A DNA stretch of 64,000 bases from Paraburkholderia sp. Its GTDB lineage: Bacteria; Pseudomonadota; Gammaproteobacteria; Burkholderiales; Burkholderiaceae. The notes under the pieces were generated by a model. That model was given only the letters and a program-made list of their open reading frames with translations. It was not told the origin of the DNA and did not search any database. The first letter of the stretch is position 1; every line of letters begins with the position of its first letter. A program made the translations under genes and the position numbers. Positions 1 through 7,741 of this stretch are shown here, one piece after another. The DNA lies in NCBI RefSeq assembly GCF_004298475.1, contig NZ_SCRP01000003.1, forward strand, positions 62,001 through 126,000. Direction: 5' to 3'.

Positions 1-2373
1 AGCGGACGGCGCCGAAGCACCCACGGCCCCCGAAGGCGGCGCTTCCGGCGCTGGCGTCGAGGCCGGCGCTGGCGTCGGCGCGGTCTCCGGCGCAGAGGCC
101 GATTCAGTACGCGGCCCGTGAACCGGCGCGCGTTTGACCGGCGCTGCGGCCTTCTGCTTCGGCGCAAACAGCACGTCGATCCAGGCGCTGAGCTTCGTGC
201 GGAACGTATCGAATGCGCTCGGCGCCACTTCGGTATCGAAGCGTGCGTGCGAATCGACGATGCGCGCGCGCAACGCGCGCTGGAAGAAATCGCCGACGAT
301 CGGCAGCGCACTGCGCGCGCCCTGCCCCCAGTAGTCGTCCAGCGTCACGCGGCCATCGTCGAATCCCACCCACGCGCCTGCCACGAGCTGCGGGTTCATG
401 AGGATGAACCAGCCGTCCGTGTTGCTCTGCGTCGTGCCGGTCTTGCCCGCGACATCCGCGTGGATGCCAAAGCGCGAGCGAATGCTCGATCCCGTGCCGC
501 GATTCACCACATCGCGCATCACGTCGATCAGCGTGCGGTCAGCGTCAACGGAAAGCGCGCGCTCCGGCGACGCGCTCGGAAATTCGGCGAGCACTTCGCC
601 ATGCTTGTCCTCGATGCTCGTGACCATGCGCGGCTCGATGTACTCGCCGTCGTTGGCAATCGTGCTGTACGCCGACACCATTTCCTTGAGCGTCACCGGG
701 CTCGTGCCGAGCGCGAGCGACGGCACCGGGTCGAGCCGGCTGTCGCGCACGCCCATGGCCCGCGCAAGGCGCGCCACCTTGTCCGGGCCGACCTCCTGCA
801 TGACCTGCGCCGTGATGCGGTTGCGCGAGAAGGCAATGCCGTCGCGCAGCGTCATCGGCTTGTTGCTCGGCGGCACGTCGTCGTCCGGACGCCAGATCTC
901 GCCGCCCGCAAGCGTAATTTCGACCGGCTGGTCGATGAAGGTATCGGTCGGCTTCGCGCCGCCCGCAAAGGCCGCGCCGTACACGAACGGCTTGAACGTG
1001 GAGCCCGGCTGACGCCGCGCCTGCTGGACGTGATCGTAGGGCTCGCCCGTGAAATCGCGGCTGCCGACCCACGCCTTGATCTGGCCGTTGCGCGGATCGA
1101 TCGCGAGGAATCCCGCCTGCAGTTCCGTCTTGTTCTTGCACAGCGCGTGCATGAACGCGCGATCGGCTGCAAGGTGCTTTACGGCATCCGCGTCGCTTTC
1201 GCCCGCATCGCGCGCCGTCTTGTAGTCCGGCGTCTCGCGCATGAACGTCCTGAACAGTTCGTTGCCCGGCGTGCAGCCGTTGCGTCCGCTCCACGCGCCG
1301 TTGGCGATGCCCTGCAACTGGTTCGCGTGCTGCGCGAGCGCCGCCGTCGCCATCGCCTGAAGACGCGCGTCGATCGTCGTGTGCACAACGAGTCCGTCCG
1401 AGTACACGTTGTAGTCGTTGCGGTCGGCCCACGCGATCAGCCATTTGCGCAACTGCTGCGCGAAGTGCGGCGCCGGGCCGGGCGGCTCGGTCTGACGCTC
1501 GAAGTCGAGGCGCAGCGGCTTTCTGGAAAGCGTCGCGTATTGCGCGGGCGTGAGCTTGCCGTACTTCACCATCTGCCCGAGCACCGTGTTGCGCCGCGCG
1601 AGCGCGCGCTCGGGGTTCAGCACCGGGTTGTAATAGGCGTTGCCCTTGAGCATGCCTGTGAGCGTCGCGCTTTGCAGAATGTCGAGTTGATCCGCCGACA
1701 CGCCGAAATACGTGCGCGCCGCCATCTCGATGCCGTAGGCGTTGTAGAGAAACGGCACCGTATTCAGGTACGTTTCGAGAATCTGCGGCTTGCTGTAGAC
1801 GGCCTCGATCTTGAGCGCCGTGATGGCTTCCTTGATCTTGCGCGTGAGCGTCGGCGCGCGGCCGATCTCGTCAGGATAGAGATTGCGCGCGAGTTGCTGC
1901 GTGATCGTCGAGCCGCCCTGGCGCGCGCCCGAGAACGTGTGCAGCGCGGCGCCCGCCGTGCGCCTGAAGTCGATGCCGTGGTGTTCGTAGAAGCGGTGAT
2001 CCTCGGTCGAGATCAGCGCATCGACCATGTGCGGCGAAATCTCGCCGAGCGACACCCATTCGCGATTCGACGGCTTGAATTCGGCGAGCAGCTTGCCGTC
2101 GGCGGAGAGAATCTGCGCAGGCTCGTCGACGCGCGCCTTGCGGATATCGCCGATGCCCGGCGTAAACGGGATCAGCACGAGCACGTAGAGCACGACAAGC
2201 GCGGGCACCGCGGCCATCGCGTACAGCACGCCGCGCCGCGTGGGATGCCGCAGATGATGCAGCGCGCGGGCGACGAAGGGCTGCAGCCGGGCGCTCGTGG
2301 AAACCACAGCGGGCCTCACGCGGGCAGACCATTTCGCGAGTTGATCGCGGACAAACGATACGAAGCGCTTCAC
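1..2373 (-). CDS. Class A penicillin-binding protein (PBP1A-type), 3' end outside window
   Basis: Bifunctional peptidoglycan synthase: it polymerises lipid II (GT51 domain) and cross-links stem peptides (transpeptidase domain) at the outer face of the inner membrane. 791 residues are visible. There is a short cytoplasmic N-terminus, one membrane segment (about 49-68), the GT51 glutamate motif TEDHRF (123-128), the transpeptidase serine motif STFK (Ser458) and the KTGT box (Lys644). The visible C-terminus is an Ala/Pro/Thr-rich tail that runs off the left edge with no stop. The GTG at 2373 gives the natural start MKRFVSFVRDQL and no ATG fits better, but the ribosome binding site is weak. Family assignment is firm. 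Whether this is the housekeeping PBP1A or a paralogue is not, because no pil or aro neighbours are visible. Confidence 0.93.
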   Translation of the reverse strand, partial: MKRFVSFVRDQLAKWSARVRPAVVSTSARLQPFVARALHHLRHPTRRGVLYAMAAVPALVVLYVLVLIPFTPGIGDIRKARVDEPAQILSADGKLLAEFKPSNREWVSLGEISPHMVDALISTEDHRFYEHHGIDFRRTAGAALHTFSGARQGGSTITQQLARNLYPDEIGRAPTLTRKIKEAITALKIEAVYSKPQILETYLNTVPFLYNAYGIEMAARTYFGVSADQLDILQSATLTGMLKGNAYYNPVLNPERALARRNTVLGQMVKYGKLTPAQYATLSRKPLRLDFERQTEPPGPAPHFAQQLRKWLIAWADRNDYNVYSDGLVVHTTIDARLQAMATAALAQHANQLQGIANGAWSGRNGCTPGNELFRTFMRETPDYKTARDAGESDADAVKHLAADRAFMHALCKNKTELQAGFLAIDPRNGQIKAWVGSRDFTGEPYDHVQQARRQPGSTFKPFVYGAAFAGGAKPTDTFIDQPVEITLAGGEIWRPDDDVPPSNKPMTLRDGIAFSRNRITAQVMQEVGPDKVARLARAMGVRDSRLDPVPSLALGTSPVTLKEMVSAYSTIANDGEYIEPRMVTSIEDKHGEVLAEFPSASPERALSVDADRTLIDVMRDVVNRGTGSSIRSRFGIHADVAGKTGTTQSNTDGWFILMNPQLVAGAWVGFDDGRVTLDDYWGQGARSALPIVGDFFQRALRARIVDSHARFDTEVAPSAFDTFRTKLSAWIDVLFAPKQKAAAPVKRAPVHGPRTESASAPETAPTPAPASTPAPEAPPSGAVGASAPSA

Positions 2374-2610
2374 GCGGGCAAGGGATCGGCTGGAAAGCGT
2401 GCATCGTATCAAAAATCTGCACGCACTCCGGCGACAGGCCCCGCGCAGCCGGCGTTCGACGCCGAACCACAACTCGCGCCACCGGAATATTTCACTTCGA
2501 TGAAACGTTTCTTCCAGATTTTGGAATAATCCTGTTCAATCACAGGCAGTTTTCTGACGGCGCTTAATTCTTACACTCCTGACGCTGTTTCAACCAAAAA
2601 CGGAAACCAT

Positions 2611-2616
2611 CAGGAG
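2611..2616 (+). promoter_or_regulatory. Ribosome binding site that fixes the porin GTG start
   Basis: CAGGAG lies 7 bases before the GTG at 2624. This supports a GTG start that yields a proper signal peptide. Confidence 0.7.
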
Positions 2617-2623
2617 TCTATCC

Positions 2624-3808
2624 GTGAAAAACAAGATTTCGGCCGCCGCGACGGCCGTCGCCGTGGGTACTGTCTTCGCCACTCTCGCACCCGCTGTCCA
2701 TGCGCAAAGCTCGGTCACGCTGTATGGCCTTGTCGACGCCGGCATCGCCTACACGAACAACGTGAACGGCAGCGGCCGTGTCGCCATGCAGAGCGGCAAC
2801 ATCAGCGGCAGCCGCTTCGGCCTGCGCGGCAGCGAAGACCTCGGCAGCGGTCTGAAAGCCATCTTCGTGCTCGAGAACGGTTTTAACGTCGGCAACGGCG
2901 CGTTGGGCCAGAGCACCTCGAACGCGACCCGCATGTTCGGCCGTCAAGCGTTCGTCGGCCTGACGAGCGAGACATTCGGCTCGGTCACGGTGGGCCGTCA
3001 ATATGACAGCATCGTCGAGTTCGTCTCGCCGCTCTCGGCCACGTCAGGCACGTTCGGCGACTCGGGCTTCGCCCACCCGTACGACAACGACAACCTCCAG
3101 CACACCGTCCGCTTCAACAACTCGGTCAAGTACACGAGCCTGGACTACAACGGCTTCAAGTTCAGCGGCATGTATGCGTTCAGCAACAGCACCGGCTTCG
3201 CCGTGAGCCGTGCCTACAGCGCGGCCGCAAGCTACAACTACGGCCCGCTGGGTGTCGCGGCCGGCTACCTCCAGACCAACGGCTCGGGCCTGAAGTCCGG
3301 CAGCAACTTCGCGAACACCGGCGGCGCAGTCGACCAGGGCGAACTCAAGCCCACCGCCAACGGCAACAATCCCCTCACGTCCGACGTGCAACGCACGGTC
3401 GCCGCGGGCGTGCACTATGCGTTCGGTCCGGCTGCCGTGGGCTTCGTCTATTCGCACAGCCAGTACCAGGGCACGAATGCATTCGGCCTGAACAGCGGCT
3501 CGGCACGCTTCGACAACTACGAAATCAACGGCGTGTACACCGCGACGCAGGCTCTGAAGCTCGGCGTCTCGTATGCATACACCGACGCGCATCTGAGCGG
3601 CCTGACCACGTTCGGCGCCGATCCGAAGTGGAACCAGGTGAACGCGATTGCACGTTATTCGCTGACGAAGCGCACCGAACTGTACGGCGAAGCCATGTAC
3701 CAGCACGCGACGGGCAACAAGAACGTCGCGGTCATGTACAACGCTGGCGGCTTCTCGTCGACGGCCAACCAGGTAATGTGCGCCGCAGGCATCTTGACGC
3801 GCTTCTAA
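2624..3808 (+). CDS. Outer membrane porin, Burkholderia OmpC-like family
   Basis: General diffusion porin, a 16-strand beta-barrel expected to form trimers in the outer membrane. The signal peptide ends in AVHA before QSSVTLYGLVDAG, the family's typical mature start. The body alternates aromatic and polar residues with many SGSRFGLRG/AFVGL-type strands, and the protein ends in an aromatic residue (LTRF), as needed for BAM-dependent insertion. At 394 aa the length is typical. It starts at GTG 2624 behind CAGGAG. It is transcribed alone, away from the penicillin-binding protein, and is followed by two hairpins. Substrate preference cannot be read from sequence. Confidence 0.96.
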   Translation: MKNKISAAATAVAVGTVFATLAPAVHAQSSVTLYGLVDAGIAYTNNVNGSGRVAMQSGNISGSRFGLRGSEDLGSGLKAIFVLENGFNVGNGALGQSTSNATRMFGRQAFVGLTSETFGSVTVGRQYDSIVEFVSPLSATSGTFGDSGFAHPYDNDNLQHTVRFNNSVKYTSLDYNGFKFSGMYAFSNSTGFAVSRAYSAAASYNYGPLGVAAGYLQTNGSGLKSGSNFANTGGAVDQGELKPTANGNNPLTSDVQRTVAAGVHYAFGPAAVGFVYSHSQYQGTNAFGLNSGSARFDNYEINGVYTATQALKLGVSYAYTDAHLSGLTTFGADPKWNQVNAIARYSLTKRTELYGEAMYQHATGNKNVAVMYNAGGFSSTANQVMCAAGILTRF

Positions 3809-3838
3809 GCCGCTTATAAGCCGCTTATAGGCTCGTCC

Positions 3839-3866
3839 TCTGGCCCGCCTTGCCTGGTGGGCCAGA
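3839..3866 (+). terminator. Porin terminator hairpin
   Basis: An 11-base arm TCTGGCCCGCC pairs with GGTGGGCCAGA (one G-T pair) across a 6-base loop, 30 bases after the porin stop. No T-run follows, so it may act as an mRNA stabiliser as much as a terminator. Confidence 0.6.
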
Positions 3867-3890
3867 TACGCCAAATGCACCGACAACGCG

Positions 3891-3925
3891 AAGCCTGACC
3901 GTGACAGCCCGTCACGGTCAGGCTT
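3891..3925. terminator. Bidirectional terminator between porin and flavin reductase
   Basis: A perfect 15-bp inverted repeat (AAGCCTGACCGTGAC / GTCACGGTCAGGCTT, loop AGCCC) sits at the end of the minus-strand flavin reductase, overlapping its TAA by two bases. It faces the convergent porin. The T-tracts are short. Confidence 0.7.
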
Positions 3926-4538
3926 ATTCCGTTGGCCGGATCATCTGGAACATCTCGCCGATTTCCGCGTAATCGGCACGATACCCCGCGCGCATGACGG
4001 GCTGCGCAGCGTGCGTATCGAACACGCCATCCCTGAGGTACTCCTCACGAATATGCACGCCAACCACCTGGCCGAGCGCGAGCCAGTTGTCCATCGGCGT
4101 GCCGTCTATCGTATTCAACCGCACGACCCGGATCAGCTTGCATTCGAGTGCAGCCGGCGATTCGGCGACGTGCGGCACGCTCACGTTGCGCCCCGGCGCG
4201 GGCGTGAGGCCTGCGAGCGCGAATTCGTCGATATCGGCGGGCACCGGAGCCGAGGTGCGGTTCATCTGTGCGGCGAGCGTCTTCGACGCGAGATTCCAGA
4301 CGAATTCTCCCGTCGCCTCGATGTTGTTGATGCTGTCTTTGCGGCCTTCGCTGCAGAATCCGATCACCGGCGGAAACGTTGCGAACGCACCAAAGAAGCT
4401 GTACGGCGCGAGGTTCGGACAGCCTTGCGCCGACCGGCTGGAAATCCAGCCGATCAAACGCGGCGCGACAATCGCCTTGAATGGATCGTGCGCAAGACCG
4501 TGGCCCTCGATGGGGTCGTAAAAGTAGGTATTCGACAT
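3924..4538 (-). CDS. Flavin reductase-like domain protein (flavoredoxin family)
   Basis: 204 aa, a single flavin-reductase-like split-barrel domain that binds FMN. The family signature is seen in the N-terminal half: FKAIVAPRLIGWISS, then LAPYSFFGAFATFPPVIGFCS, then DSINNIEATGEFVWNLAS. Members either reduce flavin for a partner monooxygenase or are stand-alone flavoproteins of unknown substrate. No monooxygenase is adjacent, so the partner is unknown. The start ATG at 4538 gives the conserved short N-terminus MSNTYFYDP. The gene is monocistronic and convergent with the porin. Confidence 0.88.
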   Translation of the reverse strand: MSNTYFYDPIEGHGLAHDPFKAIVAPRLIGWISSRSAQGCPNLAPYSFFGAFATFPPVIGFCSEGRKDSINNIEATGEFVWNLASKTLAAQMNRTSAPVPADIDEFALAGLTPAPGRNVSVPHVAESPAALECKLIRVVRLNTIDGTPMDNWLALGQVVGVHIREEYLRDGVFDTHAAQPVMRAGYRADYAEIGEMFQMIRPTE

Positions 4539-4867
4539 ATTGCGCGAGGCAGGGTTGAAGCACGCGTTACGTCTGCGTGCGGCGGGAATCGGCTAGCACT
4601 ATGACATGCGCCGCGCCGGAATGCAGTCGTGGATGCTCAGCGGCGACGATGCCCATTGGATCGTCGCGACGCACCCTCTCCCAGACCACGCCACACACAC
4701 CGACCGGGTTCCGTCAAGGCGGCAAGCGGGGCGCTCCGTGCCCGAAGACGACCCGGATCAAGGGAAGCCATGCGCAAACAAAATAACGGCTAAGCCCCAT
4801 TGACCGACACTATAGGTGGTGTATACGATGCCGACATCAACAATATGTCGTAGCCACCGGAGAATCC
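4539..4867. other. Intergenic region between flavin reductase and nrdD
   Basis: 329 bases with no convincing gene. A short plus-strand reading frame starting at 4606 (MRRAGMQSWML) has no ribosome site and no recognisable content. The last 70 bases hold the nrdD promoter elements. Confidence 0.5.
4800..4850 (+). promoter_or_regulatory. Probable nrdDG promoter with NrdR-like box and inverted repeat
   Basis: TTGACC (4800-4805) and TATACG (4822-4827) are a plausible -35/-10 pair, 16 bases apart. Between them, ACACTATAGGTGGTGT (4807-4822) resembles a NrdR box (ACAC...GTGT ends, TATA core). Just downstream is an inverted repeat CGACAT-N7-ATGTCG (4832-4850). NrdR control of ribonucleotide reductase genes is established in many bacteria. 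Its use here is inference. Confidence 0.4.
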
Positions 4868-6664
4868 ATGGTGTCAAGCCCTCTACCCGCTTCCAGCCGC
4901 GTGGACACGCCCGCGAGCGCCCAGAACGCCGCGCCCGATCGTAACGTTCGCAATCCGCAAATCGAAGTCCAGTCCTCGATCGACGAGTATCTCGAGCAAC
5001 AGGACTGGCGCGTCAACGCCAATGCAAACCAGGGTTATTCGCTCGGCGGCCTGATTCTGAATGTGTCGGGGAAGGTCGTCGCCAATTACTGGCTCAGCCA
5101 TATCTATCCGCAGGCCGTCGGGCAGGCGCACCGCGATGCCGATCTGCATATTCACGATCTGGATATGCTGGCCGGCTACTGCGCGGGATGGTCGCTGCGC
5201 ACGCTCCTGACCGAAGGCTTCAACGGCGTGCCGGGCAAGGTGGAAGCCGCGCCGCCGAAGCACATGTCCAGCGCGGTCGGCCAGATCGTCAATTTTCTCG
5301 GCACGCTGCAAAACGAATGGGCGGGCGCGCAGGCGTTCAGTTCGTTCGATACGTACATGGCGCCGTTTGTCCGCAACGACAACCTGTCCTATGGCGAAGT
5401 CCGCCAGCACATCCAGGAACTGATCTTCAACCTGAACGTGCCTTCGCGCTGGGGGACACAAACGCCGTTCACGAACCTCACGTTCGACTGGGTGTGTCCG
5501 GAAGATCTGCGTGAGCAGGTCCCGCTGATCGGCGGAAAGGAAGTGTCGTTCACCTACGGCGAGTTGCAGGCCGAGATGGACATGATCAACCGCGCGTACA
5601 TCGAAGTCATGATGACGGGCGATGCGAAGGGTCGCGCATTTACCTTCCCGATCCCCACCTACAACATCACGCCCGACTTCGACTGGCACAGCCCGAACGC
5701 GAACCTTCTGTTCGAAATGACCGCCCGCTACGGGCTGCCTTATTTCCAGAACTTCATCAATTCGGAACTCAAGCCCAACATGATCCGCTCGATGTGCTGC
5801 CGGTTGCAGCTCGATCTGCGGGAGCTGCTCAAACGCGGCAACGGGCTGTTCGGTTCCGCCGAGCAGACGGGTTCGCTCGGCGTGGTCACCATCAATTGCG
5901 CGCGTCTGGGTTACCTGTACGCAGGCGACGAAGCCGCCTTGTTCCAGCGTCTGGACGAACTGCTCGAACTTGGCAAGGTCAGCCTGGAAATCAAGCGCAA
6001 GGTCATTCAGCAACATCTGGACAACGGGCTGTTCCCCTACACGCGGCGCTACCTCGGCACGCTGCGCAACCACTTTTCGACGCTGGGCATCAACGGCGTC
6101 AACGAAATGGTGCGCAACTTCACGTCCAATGCGCACGATCTCACGAGCGATTGGGGACATGCATTCGCCGTGCGTCTGCTCGATCACGTGCGTGCGCGCA
6201 TGCTCGCGTTTCAGGAGGAAACCGGGCATATGTACAACCTGGAAGCCACGCCCGCTGAAGGGACGACCTACCGGTTCGCCAAGGAAGACCGCAAGCGTTT
6301 CCCGGAAATCCTGCAGGCCGGCACGCCGGACATGCCGTACTACACCAACTCGTCGCAACTGCCGGTCGGCTTCACCGACGATCCGTTCGAAGCCCTGGAG
6401 CGTCAGGACGAACTGCAGCGCAAGTACACGGGCGGGACGGTATTGCACCTGTACATGACCGAGCCGCTCTCGACCGCCGACGCATGCCGCACGCTCGTCC
6501 AGCGCACGCTCAACCGTTTCTCGCTGCCGTACATCACGGTTACGCCGACGTTCTCGATTTGTCCGAAGCACGGCTACCTGGGCGGCAGCCACAAGTTTTG
6601 CCCACGATGCGATGAAGAACTCATTCAACGCAAACTTTCTCAACTCGAACCCGCTGGAGTCTGA
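4868..6664 (+). CDS. nrdD: Anaerobic ribonucleoside-triphosphate reductase, catalytic part lacking the glycyl-radical tail
   Basis: Class III ribonucleotide reductase, which makes dNTPs from NTPs without oxygen. 598 aa: an N-terminal extension, the barrel with Cys105 (YCAGW), the MCCR cysteines 310/311 (thiyl radical region), GVVTINCARLGYL, and a C-terminal zinc site Cys565-x2-His568...Cys578-x2-Cys581. A normal NrdD continues past the zinc site into a glycyl-radical segment RVxGY. Here a TGA at 6662-6664 stops translation directly after it, and the missing segment is the next ORF, in the same frame. The start ATG 4868 follows CGGAGAA. The gene forms an operon with the radical-tail ORF and nrdG. 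The catalytic assignment is firm; the split is the odd feature. Confidence 0.95.
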   Translation: MVSSPLPASSRVDTPASAQNAAPDRNVRNPQIEVQSSIDEYLEQQDWRVNANANQGYSLGGLILNVSGKVVANYWLSHIYPQAVGQAHRDADLHIHDLDMLAGYCAGWSLRTLLTEGFNGVPGKVEAAPPKHMSSAVGQIVNFLGTLQNEWAGAQAFSSFDTYMAPFVRNDNLSYGEVRQHIQELIFNLNVPSRWGTQTPFTNLTFDWVCPEDLREQVPLIGGKEVSFTYGELQAEMDMINRAYIEVMMTGDAKGRAFTFPIPTYNITPDFDWHSPNANLLFEMTARYGLPYFQNFINSELKPNMIRSMCCRLQLDLRELLKRGNGLFGSAEQTGSLGVVTINCARLGYLYAGDEAALFQRLDELLELGKVSLEIKRKVIQQHLDNGLFPYTRRYLGTLRNHFSTLGINGVNEMVRNFTSNAHDLTSDWGHAFAVRLLDHVRARMLAFQEETGHMYNLEATPAEGTTYRFAKEDRKRFPEILQAGTPDMPYYTNSSQLPVGFTDDPFEALERQDELQRKYTGGTVLHLYMTEPLSTADACRTLVQRTLNRFSLPYITVTPTFSICPKHGYLGGSHKFCPRCDEELIQRKLSQLEPAGV

Positions 6665-6667
6665 ACC

Positions 6668-6862
6668 ATGACCGCACTCGCTCAATCCGCAGAAGCTCGT
6701 CACGCCGCTATCACGCTGTCCGACGAAGAACGTCAACCTTGCGAAATCTGGACCCGGGTCATGGGATATCACCGTCCCGTCTCGTCGTTCAACACGGGCA
6801 AGAAGGGCGAATTCCACGAGCGCAAGTTCTTCAGCGAACACGAGGCATCGGTTGCAGCCTGA
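6668..6862 (+). CDS. Separate glycyl-radical domain of anaerobic ribonucleotide reductase
   Basis: 64 aa. Residues 22-55 match the C-terminal radical segment of NrdD: CEIWTRVMGYHRPV with the candidate radical Gly33, then SFNTGKKGEFHERKFF. The first 20 residues are a linker-like stretch. The ORF lies in the same frame as nrdD, separated by TGA-ACC-ATG, and has its own GGAG (6656-6659) inside the nrdD end at good spacing. It is therefore probably translated independently and must associate with NrdD to supply the radical, as the spare-part protein GrcA/YfiD does for pyruvate formate-lyase. The activase NrdG overlaps its end by 11 bases. Identity as the radical domain is clear; the two-chain mechanism is inference. 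Confidence 0.88.
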   Translation: MTALAQSAEARHAAITLSDEERQPCEIWTRVMGYHRPVSSFNTGKKGEFHERKFFSEHEASVAA

Positions 6863-7598
6863 GCTCGCATCGCCAGAGGTCGAACCCGGTTCGAAGCAAC
6901 TCCGCCCGCTCCGCGTGGGCGGGGTTGTGCCGTTCACCGCGACCGACTACCCGGGCCAGCTTGCCGCAGTCGTATTCGTGCAGGGCTGCCCCTGGCGCTG
7001 CGGCTATTGCCATAACCCGCATTTGCAGCCGCGAACCCGCCAGAGCGCGGTTCAGTGGGACAGCGTCATGGACCTGCTCAAGCGCCGGGTGGGTTTGATC
7101 GACGGCGTCGTATTCAGCGGCGGCGAACCGGCAACCGATCCTTCGCTTGGCCGCGCCATCCGCGCAGTCAGGCAACTCGGGTTCAAGGTCGGCATGCATA
7201 CCGCGGGGACGCATCCGCAGCGGATCAAGGAGGTCTTGCCGTTGCTGGACTGGGTCGGCATCGATATCAAGGCGACGTTCGACAACTACCCGCGCATCAC
7301 GAAGAAACCGGGCAGCGGTAATCGCGCACGCGAGAGCCTGGAGGCCGTGCTGGCGAGCGGCGTGGACTACGAATGCCGCACGACGTTGCATCCCGAACTG
7401 TTGCCCGAAGACGAAATACTGCGCCTTGCGCAGACGTTGTCGGCGATGAACGTGAAGCAGTACGCGCTCCAGATCTTCCGCACCAACGGATGCAATGACG
7501 ACGGCTTGAACGCCGCGTCGTTGGCGGGCTACCCTGGCAGCGATGTCGTGGCGCAGGTCGAAGCGCTGTTTCCCGCCTTTACGCTTCGCCGCGGATAA
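6852..7598 (+). CDS. nrdG: Anaerobic ribonucleotide reductase activating enzyme (radical SAM)
   Basis: Radical-SAM iron-sulfur protein that abstracts hydrogen from the NrdD glycine to create the glycyl radical. 248 aa. The CX3CX2C cluster motif is GCPWRCGYC (Cys46, Cys50, Cys53), followed by GGEPATDPSL for SAM binding. The proposed start is TTG 6852, with GAGG 6 bases upstream. It overlaps the radical-domain ORF by 11 bases, which suggests translational coupling. The C-terminal half (KQYALQIFRTNGC...) is typical of the Pseudomonas/Burkholderia-type NrdG. The operon ends in a strong hairpin. Confidence 0.94.
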   Translation: MQPELASPEVEPGSKQLRPLRVGGVVPFTATDYPGQLAAVVFVQGCPWRCGYCHNPHLQPRTRQSAVQWDSVMDLLKRRVGLIDGVVFSGGEPATDPSLGRAIRAVRQLGFKVGMHTAGTHPQRIKEVLPLLDWVGIDIKATFDNYPRITKKPGSGNRARESLEAVLASGVDYECRTTLHPELLPEDEILRLAQTLSAMNVKQYALQIFRTNGCNDDGLNAASLAGYPGSDVVAQVEALFPAFTLRRG

Positions 7599-7620
7599 AA
7601 CCGCGCTGATGTTGTTTATC

Positions 7621-7648
7621 CGGGCCGCGATGTCGTCGCGGCCCGTTT
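7621..7648 (+). terminator. nrdDG operon terminator
   Basis: A perfect 10-bp stem CGGGCCGCGA / TCGCGGCCCG with a 5-base loop, followed by TTTGCGTT, begins 22 bases after the nrdG stop. Confidence 0.75.
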
Positions 7649-7665
7649 GCGTTGCCCAAAAGCAA

Positions 7666-7690
7666 ATGCCCCGAGACCGGCTCGGGACAT
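7666..7690 (-). terminator. metE terminator hairpin
   Basis: ATGCCCCGAG / CTCGGGACAT (one mismatch) with loop ACCGG, 51 bases beyond the metE stop on the minus strand. On that strand it is followed by TTGCTTTTGG. Confidence 0.55.
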
Positions 7691-7741
7691 CGACAACTCA
7701 TACACCGCATCCGTCGCGCGTGCGACGGATGCTAGCCGCGC

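Noticed and set aside
118..2529. Very long plus-strand open frame opposite the penicillin-binding protein
   Set aside because: Arg/His-rich translation typical of the antisense of a high-GC gene; the minus strand carries a clear penicillin-binding protein with STFK and KTGT motifs.
6662..6664. TGA read as selenocysteine
   Set aside because: No selenocysteine insertion hairpin is evident, and the following ORF has its own ribosome site and ATG. Two separate proteins explain it better.
4883..6937. Long minus-strand open frame opposite nrdD
   Set aside because: It is the antisense shadow of nrdD and the radical-domain ORF, with no domain content.
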